Shown here: in pieces, positions 16,708 to 27,016 of the stretch
How the letters are laid out: every line of letters starts with the position of its first letter
Numbering within the stretch: the stretch's first letter is position 1
Source of the DNA: Serratia sp. UGAL515B_01
Lineage (GTDB): Bacteria > Pseudomonadota > Gammaproteobacteria > Enterobacterales > Enterobacteriaceae
Assembly (NCBI RefSeq): GCF_033095805.1
Contig: NZ_CP109901.1
Coordinates: 3,159,766 to 3,223,765 of the forward strand
Direction: 5' to 3'
Length of the DNA stretch: 64,000 nt
Made by a program: the position numbers and the translations under genes
The notes under the pieces: generated by a model
What the model saw: the letters and a program-made list of their open reading frames with translations, nothing else
What the model was told of the DNA's origin: nothing
Databases searched by the model: none

Positions 16708-19350
16708 CTATTTATTTTGTTTTAATAGTGCAGATGCCACCCAGGCTTCAACACTGTTCAATGCCGCAGGCAGGGCATCGATATCACTCCCCCCGGCCAT
16801 TGCCATGTCCGGGCGACCACCACCCTTGCCACCAACCTGCTGCGCAATGGTACCAATCAGTTCACCAGCCTTAACCCGGTCTGTCAAATCTTTGGTAACA
16901 CCAGCAATCAAGCTGACTTTATCTTCTTCTACCGTAGCCAAAACAATGATCGCAGACCCCAGTTGATTCTTGAGATCATCAACCATAGTGCGCAATATTT
17001 TTGGCTCAACGTTATCCAACTGGCTAACCAGCAATTTCACACCATTTACCAACTTGGCTTTACTCGATAGTGAAGCACTTTCCAACGCAGCTTGCTGATC
17101 TTTCAGCTGTTGTAGCTCTTTTTCAAGCGCGCGTGAGCGATCAAGTACTGCACGGACTTTATCGCTCAGGTTATTGTTGTCACCTTTTACCTGCTGGGCA
17201 ATATCCTGTAGCAAATCGCTCTGTTGATGCAGGGCAACAATCGCAGCTTCCCCTGTTACCGCTTCAATTCGGCGGATACCCGCAGCAGTACCCGATTCAC
17301 TCTGAATACGGAATAAGCCTATATCACCGGTACGACTGGCATGAGTACCACCACATAGCTCAGTTGAGAAATCTCCCATAGACAACACACGTACGTTATC
17401 GTCGTACTTTTCACCGAACAGTGCCATTGCCCCTTTCTCTTTCGCCTCGTCCAATGCCATCACGTCAGTCTGCACAGGGAGATTTCTACGGACCTGTTGG
17501 TTGACCAAATCCTCTACCGCACGGATTTGCTGTGGCTTCATCGCTTCAGAATGAGAGAAATCGAAGCGCAGGTATTTGTCGTTAACCAACGAACCTTTTT
17601 GTGATACGTGTTCGCCAAGAATCTGACGCAATGCGGCATGCAGCAAATGAGTTGCAGAGTGATTCAAGCGAATACGGTTTCGGCGAGAACTATCGATAAC
17701 AGCATCGATATTGTCATTCAGTCTCAACGTACCAGCAGTCAGCTTACCCAAATGACCGATTGCCTGACCATACTTTTGCACATCACCAACTACAAACTCG
17801 ATACCGGCAGCTTTCAGTATGCCCTTATCGCCAACCTGACCACCAGATTCTGCATAGAATGGCGTTTCGTCCAAAATCACCACACCCTCTTCACCGGCAT
17901 GGATCTCCCCCACAGGCTGACCGTCGCGGAACAACGCTGTCACTTTAACCCGTTGCTCTTCACGGTCATAGCCGTTGAATTGGCTTACACCATCAACGCG
18001 GATCAGGTTATTATAGTCAGCACCAAAGCCGCTTGATTCACGCGCACGGCGTCGTTGAGCCTCCATCGCCTGTTCAAAACCCACTTCATCAACTTTCAGC
18101 CCACGCTCACGACAAACGTCTGCCGTAAGGTCCACAGGGAAACCATAGGTGTCATACAGACGGAATGCCGTTTCACCGTCAAGGGTATCTCCCTGTAATT
18201 TAGCCAGTTCATCATCCAGCAAAGCCAGACCGCGCTCCAGCGTACGTGCAAACTGCTCTTCTTCGGTTTTCAGTACTTGCTCAACCTGGGTTTGCAAGCG
18301 CTTCAACTCATCTGCAGCCGAACCCATTACTTCGATCAACGGAGCAACCAACTTATAGAAGAAGGTCTCCTGGGCTCCCAACATATTGCCATGCCTTATC
18401 GCACGGCGAATGATACGCCGCAGCACGTAGCCACGGTTTTCATTAGAAGGGATGACCCCATCAGCGATCAAAAATGCACATGAGCGAATATGGTCGGCAA
18501 TAACGCGCAGTGATTTATTGCTCAGATCGGTTGCACCAGTCAGTTTAGCAATCGCAGCAATCAAGGTGTGGAAAAGATCAATTTCATAGTTGGAATTCAC
18601 ATGTTGCAGCACTGCAGCAATACGTTCCAACCCCATACCGGTATCTACTGAAGGTTTTGGTAGCGGTTGCATAGTCCCGTCAGACTGACGGTTGAACTGC
18701 ATAAACACGATATTCCAAATTTCGATATAACGGTCACCATCTTCTTCTGGACTGCCTGGAGGCCCTCCCCAAAGGTGATCACCATGATCGTAAAAAATTT
18801 CTGTACAAGGACCACACGGGCCAGTATCTCCCATCTGCCAGAAGTTATCAGAAGCGAAAGGCGCGCCTTTGTTATCACCAATACGAATTATGCGCTCTGC
18901 AGGAATGCCAATCTGGTGCTGCCAGATATCGAAAGCTTCGTCATCGGTTTCATAAACGGTAACCCAAAGCTTCTCTTTCGGCAGGTTAAACCAGTTTTCG
19001 CCGGTCAAGAGTTCCCACGCATAGCTGATAGCCTCGGGCTTGAAGTAATCACCGAAACTGAAGTTGCCCAGCATTTCAAAGAAAGTATGGTGACGGGCGG
19101 TATAGCCAACATTTTCCAGGTCATTGTGCTTGCCACCGGCACGCACACAACGTTGTGAAGTGGTTGCACGCGAGTAGGCTCGCTTGTCCAGCCCCAGGAA
19201 AACGTCTTTAAATTGGTTCATGCCAGCATTGGTAAACAGCAATGTCGGATCATTGTTAGGCACCAAGGAGCTACTTGCTACAACCTGATGACCTTTACTA
19301 TGAAAGAAATCGAGAAACGCTTGACGGATTTCAGCGGTGCTCTTGCTCAT
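16708..19350 (-). CDS. alaS: Alanyl-tRNA synthetase
   Basis: AlaS charges tRNA-Ala and edits mischarged Ser/Gly. The chosen start ([16 protein letters not shown]) gives 880 aa, the family size; a 13-codon upstream extension is not conserved. The class II catalytic core is at the N-terminus ([33 protein letters not shown]). The editing domain has [13 protein letters not shown] and [13 protein letters not shown], supplying the zinc ligands. The C-terminal oligomerisation/C-Ala domain has a [15 protein letters not shown] stretch. The gene is complete. Confidence 0.97.
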   Translation of the reverse strand: MSKSTAEIRQAFLDFFHSKGHQVVASSSLVPNNDPTLLFTNAGMNQFKDVFLGLDKRAYSRATTSQRCVRAGGKHNDLENVGYTARHHTFFEMLGNFSFGDYFKPEAISYAWELLTGENWFNLPKEKLWVTVYETDDEAFDIWQHQIGIPAERIIRIGDNKGAPFASDNFWQMGDTGPCGPCTEIFYDHGDHLWGGPPGSPEEDGDRYIEIWNIVFMQFNRQSDGTMQPLPKPSVDTGMGLERIAAVLQHVNSNYEIDLFHTLIAAIAKLTGATDLSNKSLRVIADHIRSCAFLIADGVIPSNENRGYVLRRIIRRAIRHGNMLGAQETFFYKLVAPLIEVMGSAADELKRLQTQVEQVLKTEEEQFARTLERGLALLDDELAKLQGDTLDGETAFRLYDTYGFPVDLTADVCRERGLKVDEVGFEQAMEAQRRRARESSGFGADYNNLIRVDGVSQFNGYDREEQRVKVTALFRDGQPVGEIHAGEEGVVILDETPFYAESGGQVGDKGILKAAGIEFVVGDVQKYGQAIGHLGKLTAGTLRLNDNIDAVIDSSRRNRIRLNHSATHLLHAALRQILGEHVSQKGSLVNDKYLRFDFSHSEAMKPQQIRAVEDLVNQQVRRNLPVQTDVMALDEAKEKGAMALFGEKYDDNVRVLSMGDFSTELCGGTHASRTGDIGLFRIQSESGTAAGIRRIEAVTGEAAIVALHQQSDLLQDIAQQVKGDNNNLSDKVRAVLDRSRALEKELQQLKDQQAALESASLSSKAKLVNGVKLLVSQLDNVEPKILRTMVDDLKNQLGSAIIVLATVEEDKVSLIAGVTKDLTDRVKAGELIGTIAQQVGGKGGGRPDMAMAGGSDIDALPAALNSVEAWVASALLKQNK

Positions 19351-19482
19351 AATTTTCCCGGAAAGGCTAGAATAACGACCCGTGAGCAAGAGATGCGATA
19401 TCTTGACGATATTACCTGCTCACGAACTCAAAGTGGGGATAAGATAAATTTTCTTCAAGGGGAAGTAAAACACCGAGTGCAT

Positions 19483-19998
19483 TCATTGCGCAAAATCACG
19501 ATAAATTGACTGAATTTCTTCCATAAAGAAACCGCGATAAAGCAGATAGCGTTGCAATTTCCCCTTCTCTCTCCATTCTTGAGGGGGTAACTCGCCAAAT
19601 TTATGCCGCGCAACCTGCTTAGCCTGTTCGCACCAATCAATCCCACATTCAGCCAAAGCAACCTGTACCGTTTCTTTTTCAACGCCCTTTTGTAATAACT
19701 CCGAACGGATACGCTGTGCGCCGTAACCTTTGCGGCTGCGGCTGGCAATAAAACTATAGGCAAAGCGCAGGTCATCAAGCCAATTATGCTGGTAACAATA
19801 GGCTATCACCTGTTCAACAATGGCTGGATCAACGAACTTTGCGGAATTCTCTGCGGTAGGATTCGAGACAAACGGTGGCGCAGCCAGCTTGCGGCGCAGT
19901 TCTTCCTCACTATGGTCGCGTTGTGACAATAAGCGCATAGCACGGCTTAACAACGCATTTTGTTTATTGCCAGAAGACGGATCAACGGTTTGTTTCAT
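19483..19998 (-). CDS. recX: Regulatory protein RecX
   Basis: RecX caps RecA filaments and inhibits RecA recombinase and co-protease activity. The 171-aa basic, helix-rich protein has typical RecX features: ALLSRAMRLLSQRDHSEEELRRKL, FAYSFIASRSRKGYGAQRIRSELLQKGV, and a C-terminal helical repeat. It is downstream of recA, separated by a hairpin, so it is probably expressed by read-through as in E. coli. SOS control is inherited from the recA promoter. Confidence 0.95.
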   Translation of the reverse strand: MKQTVDPSSGNKQNALLSRAMRLLSQRDHSEEELRRKLAAPPFVSNPTAENSAKFVDPAIVEQVIAYCYQHNWLDDLRFAYSFIASRSRKGYGAQRIRSELLQKGVEKETVQVALAECGIDWCEQAKQVARHKFGELPPQEWREKGKLQRYLLYRGFFMEEIQSIYRDFAQ

Positions 19999-20017
19999 AG
20001 ATTAAAACCTGATGAAC

Positions 20018-20046
20018 AGCATACGCACCATAGTGATGCGCATGCT
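20018..20046 (-). terminator. recA terminator (leaky)
   Basis: A long, nearly perfect hairpin (AGCATGCGCATCAC/GTGCGTATGCT on the minus strand) lies between recA and recX. A short T-rich tract comes about 10 bases later, so partial read-through into recX is plausible. Confidence 0.7.
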
Positions 20047-20058
20047 CATCGGTAGAGA

Positions 20059-21123
20059 TTAGAACTCTTCGCTGGTTTCAGCCTCGTGACCATCTAAATC
20101 CTCAACACTCACAGCAACCGCCTCACCATTACTGTGCAGCAGCAGGTCACGCAGTTTTTTATCCAATTCAGCCGCAATTGCAGGGTTTTCTTTCAGGAAA
20201 TTACAGGCATTCGACTTCCCTTGACCTATCTTCTCACCGTTATAACTATACCAAGCACCGGCTTTCTCGATCATTTTGTGTTTCACGCCTAGATCGACAA
20301 GTTCGCCACGGCTGTTGATGCCTTCCCCGTAGAGAATTTGGAATTCAGCCTGTTTGAATGGCGCAGCAATCTTGTTTTTCACCACTTTCACACGGGTTTC
20401 ACTACCAATTACCTCATCACCCTCTTTGATCGCACCAATACGGCGGATATCCAGACGCACCGAGGCGTAGAATTTCAACGCATTACCACCGGTCGTGGTT
20501 TCAGGGTTACCGAACATTACACCAATCTTCATACGGATCTGGTTGATGAAGATCAGCAAGGTGTTTGCGTTTTTCAGGTTGCCGGCAAGTTTACGCATTG
20601 CCTGGCTCATCATACGTGCCGCCAAGCCCATATGTGAGTCACCAATTTCGCCTTCGATTTCTGCTTTAGGCGTCAACGCCGCCACGGAGTCAACGATGAT
20701 CACATCGACAGCCCCTGAGCGCGTCAGTGCATCGCAGATCTCTAGTGCCTGTTCACCGGTATCCGGCTGAGAACAGAGCAGGTTATCAATATCGACACCC
20801 AATTTCTTGGCATAGATGGGGTCAAGGGCATGCTCAGCATCGATAAACGCACAGGTTTTACCCTCACGCTGAGCCGCAGCAATAACCTGTAGGGTCAACG
20901 TCGTTTTACCGGAGGATTCTGGGCCATAAATCTCAACGATACGGCCCATTGGCAGGCCACCAGCCCCCAGGGCAATATCGAGCGATAACGAACCCGTGGA
21001 GATTGTTTCTACGTCCATGGAGCGGTCTTCACCCAGACGCATGATGGAGCCTTTGCCGAATTGCTTCTCAATTTGGCCCAGTGCTGCTGCTAACGCCTTT
21101 TGCTTGTTCTCATCAATAGCCAT
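20059..21123 (-). CDS. recA: Recombinase RecA
   Basis: RecA forms filaments on single-stranded DNA, drives strand exchange and stimulates LexA self-cleavage. The start [21 protein letters not shown] gives 354 aa; 14 upstream codons are open but unconserved. Walker A is GPESSGKTT, the MAW motif is present ([16 protein letters not shown]), and loop regions include [22 protein letters not shown]. The C-terminal tail is acidic ([15 protein letters not shown]), as in the family. A consensus LexA box is upstream and recX is downstream. Confidence 0.99.
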   Translation of the reverse strand: MAIDENKQKALAAALGQIEKQFGKGSIMRLGEDRSMDVETISTGSLSLDIALGAGGLPMGRIVEIYGPESSGKTTLTLQVIAAAQREGKTCAFIDAEHALDPIYAKKLGVDIDNLLCSQPDTGEQALEICDALTRSGAVDVIIVDSVAALTPKAEIEGEIGDSHMGLAARMMSQAMRKLAGNLKNANTLLIFINQIRMKIGVMFGNPETTTGGNALKFYASVRLDIRRIGAIKEGDEVIGSETRVKVVKNKIAAPFKQAEFQILYGEGINSRGELVDLGVKHKMIEKAGAWYSYNGEKIGQGKSNACNFLKENPAIAAELDKKLRDLLLHSNGEAVAVSVEDLDGHEAETSEEF

Positions 21124-21265
21124 TTTTGCTCCTTCGTTTCGCAATGCCGGTGTCATCCCACACACTGCCGCTGAATGAATGCTATTCCCTTATCCACTTC
21201 ATGTTGTAGCAGTGTCAGCTACATCTTGAAGTAGCGCGGGGATAGGTAGGAAATATCACCAATTA

Positions 21266-21285
21266 TACTGTATGGTCATACAGTA
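21266..21285 (-). promoter_or_regulatory. LexA (SOS) box of recA
   Basis: TACTGTATGGTCATACAGTA is a perfect palindrome in the outer CTGTAT/ATACAG halves and matches the consensus TACTGTATATATATACAGTA closely. It lies 143 bases upstream of the recA start, between recA and pncC. Confidence 0.95.
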
Positions 21286-21297
21286 TCAAGCCTAATT

Positions 21298-21786
21298 TTA
21301 TAAAAATACGTCCAGTGTGGTTTGCAGTGCAAAAATCGTTGCCTGCAAGCGTACCGCATCTCGATCGCCAGCAAAGTGCATCTTGCGCGTCAGCACTCTT
21401 CCGGAACGTGTAGCAAAACCAAACCAGACCGTACCTACAGGTTTATCTTCGCTACCACCATCAGGCCCCGCAATACCGCTAACCGAAATAGCTAGATCCG
21501 CATTGGCAGCCTTAAGCGCTCCAACTGCCATCTCGCGCACCACGTTTTCACTGACGGCACCGTGAGCAGATAGGGTCGTTTCAGCAACCCCTAATAATTC
21601 ATGCTTTGCCGCGTTACTGTAGGTCACAAAACCACGTTCAAAATAGGCAGAGCTACCGGCAATATCGGTAATAGCCTTAGCAATTCCCCCGCCGGTACAA
21701 GACTCTGCGCAGGTGATCGATTGCCGGTTCACCTTCAATTTTTGCCCTACGGAAATACTGAGTTCACGTAGCATATTCGCCCCCAT
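21298..21786 (-). CDS. pncC: Nicotinamide-nucleotide amidase PncC (CinA C-terminal family)
   Basis: PncC deamidates nicotinamide mononucleotide to nicotinic acid mononucleotide in the pyridine nucleotide cycle. The start at 21,786 follows GGAGAGGTG and gives 162 aa; longer in-frame starts lack support. The CinA-C signature is clear: TCAESCTGGGIAKAITDIAGSSAYFERGFVTYSN near residue 30, and SVSGIAGPDGGSEDKPVGTVWFG later. It lies just upstream of the recA control region, as E. coli ygaD/pncC does. Confidence 0.94.
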   Translation of the reverse strand: MGANMLRELSISVGQKLKVNRQSITCAESCTGGGIAKAITDIAGSSAYFERGFVTYSNAAKHELLGVAETTLSAHGAVSENVVREMAVGALKAANADLAISVSGIAGPDGGSEDKPVGTVWFGFATRSGRVLTRKMHFAGDRDAVRLQATIFALQTTLDVFL

Positions 21787-22171
21787 CACCTCTCCTTTTT
21801 TAATCAAGGTACACATACCCCGATAGTAGCATTTATCGGCGCTCGCGGACGGCAACCAACTGGAAATGTGCCATGCTTCGCATAGAGGAGTGTTTTACTT
21901 CCAAGTCTGAACTGCTACGGCAATAGAAGAAGATAGAAAACAGTCTGTACGGATATTCCCATTCCTGGCAATAGCACGCCTGAACCCCATTTTTAGGCGA
22001 CAAAATCATTCAGAGCCCATCCCCACAGCAACAGAGGCAAATTAAGGATCTCTTTGGATAGAAACGCTTGCAGAGGAAACACGCTTCCACGTTGTGGGGG
22101 CAGATTCAGAAGAGAGTACAGGACTGAAAAAACTGTACTCTGCTGAAAACTCACTACGAAGCTGCGTTCTC
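21787..22171. other. pncC-mltB gap without a recognised gene
   Basis: The stretch should hold the pncC promoter. Nothing coding is convincing on either strand. Confidence 0.4.
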
Positions 22172-22267
22172 GGGCTTGAACAAAGGGCTATCTGCCCTTC
22201 ACCCTACGCCTTGATAACGGGCTTTTGGGTCTGTGACGGCACCACTGGCAATTGAGGAACACTGCCT
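22172..22267. repeat. MITE-like repeat, copy D (truncated)
   Basis: In inverse orientation this stretch resembles the left half of copy C (13,700-13,800): both share the CCCGTTATCA/CCGTTATCAG core and GAAGGGCA. It ends CAATTGAGGAACACTGCCT, the family terminus. The terminal CCTA supplies the complement of the mltB TAG stop codon, so the element edge overlaps the gene end. The opposite half of the element is not found. Confidence 0.65.
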
Positions 22268-23336
22268 AACGTCGTGCACGGCTAACCGCTTCCCCTAGTT
22301 GCCATACTGCCATGGAGTAATGAACACTATGGTTATAGCGGGTGATCGTATAGAAATTCGGTAGCCCGAACCAATATTGAAAGCGGTTACCCATATCCAA
22401 ACGCAACAGACTGACCTGTTGATTACCGGCAAGCGGGCGTTGTGGTGTCAAACCTGCAACTGCCAAATTGGCAACCGAGTAACGGGTTTTAAAGCCAGTT
22501 TCTAGGCCAGTCGCTTGGCCATTGGCCTGGATCGCTATCGGAGCCCCTCGCGTCCAGCCATGGGCTTTAAAATAGTTCGCCACACTGCCGATGGCATCTA
22601 CCGGATCCCACAGGTTGATATGACCATCACCGTTAAAATCAACAGCATAGTTCTTGAACGATGATGGCATAAACTGGCCATAGCCCATTGCACCTGCATA
22701 GGAACCCAGCAAGGACAGAGGATCATCCCCTTCTGCACGCGCCATCAGAAGGAAAGTTTCCAACTCCCCGCTAAAGTAATCGGCACGGCGCGGGTAGTTA
22801 AATGACAACGTTGCCAACGCATCTATAATGCGCGTTTTCCCCATCACCCGCCCCCAGCGGGTTTCAACCCCAATGATGCCAACAATGATTTCCGGTGGCA
22901 CACCGTAAATCTGCGAGGCGCGGTGTAATGCCTCTTCATATTTGCTCCAGAACGCGACACCATTTTGCACATTATCAGGCGTCAAAAACTTACTGCGGTA
23001 TCGAAGCCAAGCACCGTTTGGTCGAGTCGAGGGTTGCACCGCAGGCGCCTGTTTGTCCATCAGGCGGACTACCCAATCCAACTGTTTGGCCTGTGCCAGT
23101 ACATCATGCAGTTGCTGACGTTCAAAGCCATGCTTCTGTACCATTTTATCGATAAACCTTGCCGTTGCTGGGTTATCGGCAAAATCCCCACTTAAAGGAT
23201 GAACGGCATGTTCTGGTTCAAGCTGGAACCCAGTCTGCACCAGGCTGGGTTGTGGGGCTTGAGCGGTAGGTTCCGGCTCACTGCTGCAAGCAGCTAAAAA
23301 AGGGATCAGGGGTAAAAAAGAGACCAGATGGCGCAT
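22266..23336 (-). CDS. mltB: Membrane-bound lytic murein transglycosylase B
   Basis: MltB cleaves the MurNAc-GlcNAc bond of peptidoglycan, forming 1,6-anhydroMurNAc, from the periplasmic face of the outer membrane. The start MRHLVSFLPLIPFLAACSS gives a lipoprotein signal with lipobox LAAC. Conserved family segments are GVPPEIIVGIIGVETRWGRVMGKTR (with the catalytic Glu), YPRRADYFSGELETFLLMAR, and GAMGYGQFMPSSFKNYAVDFNGDGHINLWDP. The product is 356 aa, normal length. Its stop codon coincides with the end of repeat copy D, so the last residues (SRARR) may have been set by that insertion. Confidence 0.95.
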   Translation of the reverse strand: MRHLVSFLPLIPFLAACSSEPEPTAQAPQPSLVQTGFQLEPEHAVHPLSGDFADNPATARFIDKMVQKHGFERQQLHDVLAQAKQLDWVVRLMDKQAPAVQPSTRPNGAWLRYRSKFLTPDNVQNGVAFWSKYEEALHRASQIYGVPPEIIVGIIGVETRWGRVMGKTRIIDALATLSFNYPRRADYFSGELETFLLMARAEGDDPLSLLGSYAGAMGYGQFMPSSFKNYAVDFNGDGHINLWDPVDAIGSVANYFKAHGWTRGAPIAIQANGQATGLETGFKTRYSVANLAVAGLTPQRPLAGNQQVSLLRLDMGNRFQYWFGLPNFYTITRYNHSVHYSMAVWQLGEAVSRARR

Positions 23337-23603
23337 CAGAAATCCATATAAGCCAGACAAAGAGAATTGCCGCTATGTTAAGGCATTGTCTGACAGGAAC
23401 AAACAGGAATATATATCTGCTGTTACTCGAAAATTGACCGCGAAATAATCCAGCAAAAAGGAAAAGGGCATATACACTTAAACTGCCAACATCAGGGTAA
23501 AATCTGTTTAACATAAAATATAGATATCATTCTTACCTGCAGTATCAACGGTAAGCCCTGAATAAACTACCTTCTCATCAGATAGCACTCAAGGAGTGAC
23601 GTT

Positions 23604-24341
23604 ATGAGTAAGTTACACTCTCAAGAACCAGCACGCCGTACCCTTTTGAAAAAAACAGCCGCTCTCTCTGTCCTTGCCGTGACAGGGATTGCCGGTTTCA
23701 CTGCACCATCTGTCTCTTATGCTGCAGCGATGACCAAAGAAGAACGCGATAATATGACCCCAAACGACATCATAGAAAGCTTTAAGCAAGGCAATATGAG
23801 GTTTCGTGAAGGAAAAATGCACCAACATGACTATGTGGCTCAAAAACAAGCTAGCCAAGATGGGCAGTTCCCAGCCGCCGTTATTTTAAGCTGCATTGAC
23901 TCGCGCGCTCCGGCAGAGATCCTACTGGATGTCGGCATTGGTGAAACCTTCAACAGTCGTGTGGCTGGCAATATCCAAAATGATGATATTTTGGGTAGTA
24001 TGGAGTTTGCCTGTGCCGTCGCAGGGGCTAAAGTGGTATTGGTGATGGGGCATACTGGCTGCGGAGCCGTGAGAGGGGCTATTGATAACGCCCAACTGGG
24101 TAACCTGACAGGGCTACTCAACAAAATCAAACCGGCTATCGACAAAACCGATTATAAAGGTGAACGCGTAGGCAGTAACTATGACTTTGTTGATGCCGTT
24201 GCTAAAACCAACGTTGAAATGACAATAGAAGACATTCGTAAAAACAGCCCAGTTTTGAAGAAACTAGAAGAAGAAGGGAAAATAAAGATTGTCGGCAGTA
24301 TGTACCATCTAACTGGTGGTAAAGTCGAATTTATCGCTTGA
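23604..24341 (+). CDS. Periplasmic beta-carbonic anhydrase with Tat-type signal
   Basis: This enzyme would interconvert CO2 and bicarbonate. The 245-aa precursor has an N-terminal twin-arginine-like signal (ARRTLLKK followed by a hydrophobic stretch and an SYAAA cleavage region), unlike cytoplasmic Can/CynT. Zinc ligands of beta-class enzymes are visible at Cys97, Asp99-Arg101 (SCIDSRAP), His150 and Cys153 (GHTGCGAV). A GGAG ribosome-binding site precedes ATG 23,604. It stands alone, divergent from mltB. Export would place bicarbonate production in the periplasm; the physiological role is not shown by context. Confidence 0.9.
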   Translation: MSKLHSQEPARRTLLKKTAALSVLAVTGIAGFTAPSVSYAAAMTKEERDNMTPNDIIESFKQGNMRFREGKMHQHDYVAQKQASQDGQFPAAVILSCIDSRAPAEILLDVGIGETFNSRVAGNIQNDDILGSMEFACAVAGAKVVLVMGHTGCGAVRGAIDNAQLGNLTGLLNKIKPAIDKTDYKGERVGSNYDFVDAVAKTNVEMTIEDIRKNSPVLKKLEEEGKIKIVGSMYHLTGGKVEFIA

Positions 24342-24371
24342 GAGTAGTCAACTTGTCCTAACACTGCCTGG

Positions 24372-24392
24372 GGCACCGCAATAAGCGGTGCC
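24372..24392 (+). terminator. Hairpin after the carbonic anhydrase gene
   Basis: GGCACCGC/GCGGTGCC with a 5-base loop is followed by TCTTAG, 31 bases after the stop codon. The T tract is poor. Confidence 0.6.
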
Positions 24393-24410
24393 TCTTAGAA
24401 TTGCCGTGGT

Positions 24411-24450
24411 AAGCCAACACACATGCAACTTGAAGTATGACACGTATATA
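24411..24450. repeat. ERIC-like half fragment
   Basis: The stretch AAGCCAACAC-ACATGCAACTTGAAGTATGA-CACGTATA resembles the right end of the full ERIC element at 33,835-33,963 and lacks the rest. It lies in a 305-base gap that otherwise is AT-rich and without a recognised gene. Confidence 0.55.
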
Positions 24451-24646
24451 CCACATCAATAATCAATTACCGCACAAAAAAAGTAACAAATTGATTTATA
24501 AATAAAAAATACAAACTCCAATTTATATCCTGTTAACCAACCATAATTTTTTTCAGAACTACCTGAATAAAATCAGCTTCATGCCATACTTCAAACTGTA
24601 AGGCAGACCGCTCTCTTCTACACACTCAATATGCTCGGAGTTATTT

Positions 24647-25114
24647 ATGACTAAAACAATTGTTGTCATAACTATTGCAACCGCACTTCTCAGTGGCTGT
24701 GCAGCGAACCAAACCTCTTCAGGTGATACCTTCACAGCAGCGCAAGCCAGGCAGGTACAAACCGTGACTTATGGAACATTAGTGTCAATCCGCCAGGTAA
24801 CAATCCAGGGTGGTGATGGTACTAACGCAGCCGGAGCAATTGGTGGTGCAGTGGTTGGAGGATTTTTGGGCAATACCGTTGGCGGCGGCAGAGGTCGCAA
24901 CTTGGCAACAGCAACAGGCGTTGTTGGCGGAGCAGTAGCAGGCCAGAGCATTCAAAGCTCAATGAACCGCAGTGCAGGTTTAGAGCTTGAGGTTCGGCGC
25001 GATGATGGAACTACCATTATTGTCGTACAGGCTCAGGGGTCCTCCCAGTTCCGTGCAGGACAACGCGTTGCTATTGCGACAAACGGAAGTACCGTAACCG
25101 TATCACCACGATAA
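24647..25114 (+). CDS. slyB: SlyB/Pcp-like glycine-zipper outer membrane lipoprotein
   Basis: A 155-aa lipoprotein precursor with signal peptide and lipobox LLSGC (Cys18). The middle carries the Gly/Ala-rich glycine-zipper segment (AIGGAVVGGFLGNTVGGGRGR... GVVGGAVAGQSI), and the C-terminal part is a small beta domain (LEVRRDDGTTIIVVQ... FRAGQRVAI). This is the arrangement of SlyB, a PhoPQ-linked envelope-stability lipoprotein. Sequence divergence leaves open that it is a second SlyB-type paralogue rather than the orthologue. It is monocistronic, with an AT-rich upstream region. Confidence 0.8.
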   Translation: MTKTIVVITIATALLSGCAANQTSSGDTFTAAQARQVQTVTYGTLVSIRQVTIQGGDGTNAAGAIGGAVVGGFLGNTVGGGRGRNLATATGVVGGAVAGQSIQSSMNRSAGLELEVRRDDGTTIIVVQAQGSSQFRAGQRVAIATNGSTVTVSPR

Positions 25115-25264
25115 TACTTACGGATTTTTTAGGTTATTCGACGGTTAAGATCGACTTATCAAGGGGTCATTTTCTGGTGGTGTATAACACAGAGAGTCAG
25201 CCTTTCGGGATGATTACGAGTTTTCCGGCTCTTTAATTACAATAAGAAACGGAGTGAAGAACAT

Positions 25265-26716
25265 ATGTTTCTCAAATGGATAAAGCGTATTGCACTGTTA
25301 GTGATTTTATTAATCATTGGTGCATTAGGTATGCGTATTTACGATACGCAGAGTGGGCCATCCCTCCAGCTTTGGCACACATTCGTCCCCGATGAAATGC
25401 GTGCTGACGCAATAGATAAAGCCAGTTGGGCTGACTACTTGAAAGCCGAAAGAGCCATCTTCAACGAGGTCAAGCTAAATGTTACTGATAAGTTAGACAG
25501 CAGTGCACGGACGCCATTGAACCGTTATTATTCTGGTAGCCCTATCTACCCGGAAAAATTCTCTACCGACTGGAACCGCTCCTATATGATGATGCCGCAA
25601 GGTAAACCGAAAGGCGCGGTGGTGTTATTACATGGTTTGACTGATACCCCTTACAGCCTGCGTCACATTGCTGATAGCTATCGGCGATACGGCTACGTAG
25701 CGGTTGGTATTCGTCTACCAGCACACGGCACCGTGCCAGGAGCATTAACAAATGTGAAGTGGCAGGACTGGCTGGCAGCTACCCGTTTGGCTGTACGCCA
25801 GGCAAGAAGCCTAGCCGGTAATGACGTGCCATTGCACATCGTTGGTTTTTCCAACGGTGGGGCATTAGCAATGAAATATACTCTGGATGCGTTGGATGAT
25901 CCCAAGCTGGCAAAACCAGAGCGTGTCGTACTGATTTCACCGATGATTGGTGTCACAAGCTTTGCCCGTTTTGCTGGCGTTGCTGGTTGGCCAGCGATTT
26001 TCCCGGCATTTGCCAAGGCGGCATGGCTGGGCATTGTACCGGAGTTCAATCCGTTCAAATACAATTCGTTCCCAGTGAATGCGGCACGTCAGTCGTTCCA
26101 ACTCACTCAGGTATTGCAAAAACAAATTGCTACCGATTCACGTAACCAAAAGATCAAGGAATTACCGCCGATCTTGACGTTCCAATCAGTAATGGATTCC
26201 ACCGTCAGTACCCGTGCGGTTATTACCGCCCTGTATAACCACCTACCGGCCAACGGTAGTGAAGTGGTGTTGTTTGATTTGAACCAGGCGGTAAGTTTCG
26301 GGCCACTGCTCAGAACCGCTTCCTATACCGCATTACCAAGGCTACTACCGCCTCCACCGCGTAACTACAAGGCCACGATTGTCACTAATGTGACACCAGA
26401 AACCACTGATACGCTAGCGCGTACTACGGCTGCAGGGCAAACGGCAGAAACAACCGAAATGCTCGGTATCACCTATTTGCCAGATATCTTTTCGCTGTCT
26501 CACGTTGCGTTACCCTTCCCATTGAGTGATTCTCTCTATGGGCGTTACCCGCAGCCACGGAATCAATATGGTATCAGTCTGGGTACCTTTGCCGCGCGTG
26601 GTGAACGTTCAGTGCTAGTCGTCGGGCTGGATTCGCTAATGCGCCTCTCTTCCAACCCGTTTTTCCCCTATATGCTTAGACGCATTGATGAGAACATTGG
26701 TCCCGTGCCGAAATAA
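25265..26716 (+). CDS. Membrane-anchored alpha/beta hydrolase (esterase-like)
   Basis: The 483-aa protein begins with one hydrophobic segment (residues ~8-25), so the hydrolase domain probably faces the periplasm. The alpha/beta-hydrolase fold is shown by VVLLHGLTDTPYSLRHIAD (oxyanion hole), the nucleophile elbow GFSNGG with Ser196, and a later Asp (VMDSTVS) and His (LSHVALPFP). Such proteins are usually annotated carboxylesterases or serine aminopeptidase-like lipases; the substrate is not predictable. A clear GGAG lies upstream of ATG 25,265. No operon partner is evident. Confidence 0.78.
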   Translation: MFLKWIKRIALLVILLIIGALGMRIYDTQSGPSLQLWHTFVPDEMRADAIDKASWADYLKAERAIFNEVKLNVTDKLDSSARTPLNRYYSGSPIYPEKFSTDWNRSYMMMPQGKPKGAVVLLHGLTDTPYSLRHIADSYRRYGYVAVGIRLPAHGTVPGALTNVKWQDWLAATRLAVRQARSLAGNDVPLHIVGFSNGGALAMKYTLDALDDPKLAKPERVVLISPMIGVTSFARFAGVAGWPAIFPAFAKAAWLGIVPEFNPFKYNSFPVNAARQSFQLTQVLQKQIATDSRNQKIKELPPILTFQSVMDSTVSTRAVITALYNHLPANGSEVVLFDLNQAVSFGPLLRTASYTALPRLLPPPPRNYKATIVTNVTPETTDTLARTTAAGQTAETTEMLGITYLPDIFSLSHVALPFPLSDSLYGRYPQPRNQYGISLGTFAARGERSVLVVGLDSLMRLSSNPFFPYMLRRIDENIGPVPK

Positions 26717-26762
26717 CTGTTGTAGTCACGCAGTAGCTGATTAATGCAGGCATGTTAGTACT

Positions 26763-26796
26763 CCCCCAGTCTACGGGTTTAGCCCGTTTCTGGGGG
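26763..26796. other. Strong nested hairpin upstream of the baeRF-like gene
   Basis: The outer stem is CCCCCAG/CTGGGGG and the inner stem is ACGGG/CCCGT around TTTAG. No T tract follows on either strand, so a simple terminator is unlikely. A hairpin with the same outer stem lies at 28,226-28,259, after the next gene. The ~220 bases between this hairpin and the gene hold nothing recognised. Confidence 0.6.
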
Positions 26797-27016
26797 AAAT
26801 CAACTTCTACTCCTGAAGCTCACTCTGTGTGTGTGCCATGTCAGTGCGATTCAAATCGCTTCCAGACTGGTTTCTCGCTCCATTGCCGCCAACATTTGTT
26901 CAAAGATAGTCTACACTTGGGATTGAAACACATACCATTTGTCTAAGATTCTAGCCAATGAGTTTTGGTCGTTTCATTTGCCAGAATTAAAAAATTCTCA
27001 GTTCGCGAGGTGTTAA

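Noticed and set aside
26763..26796. Simple rho-independent terminator for the hydrolase gene
   Set aside because: The hairpin is strong but has no T tract on either strand, so I list it as an unexplained structure.
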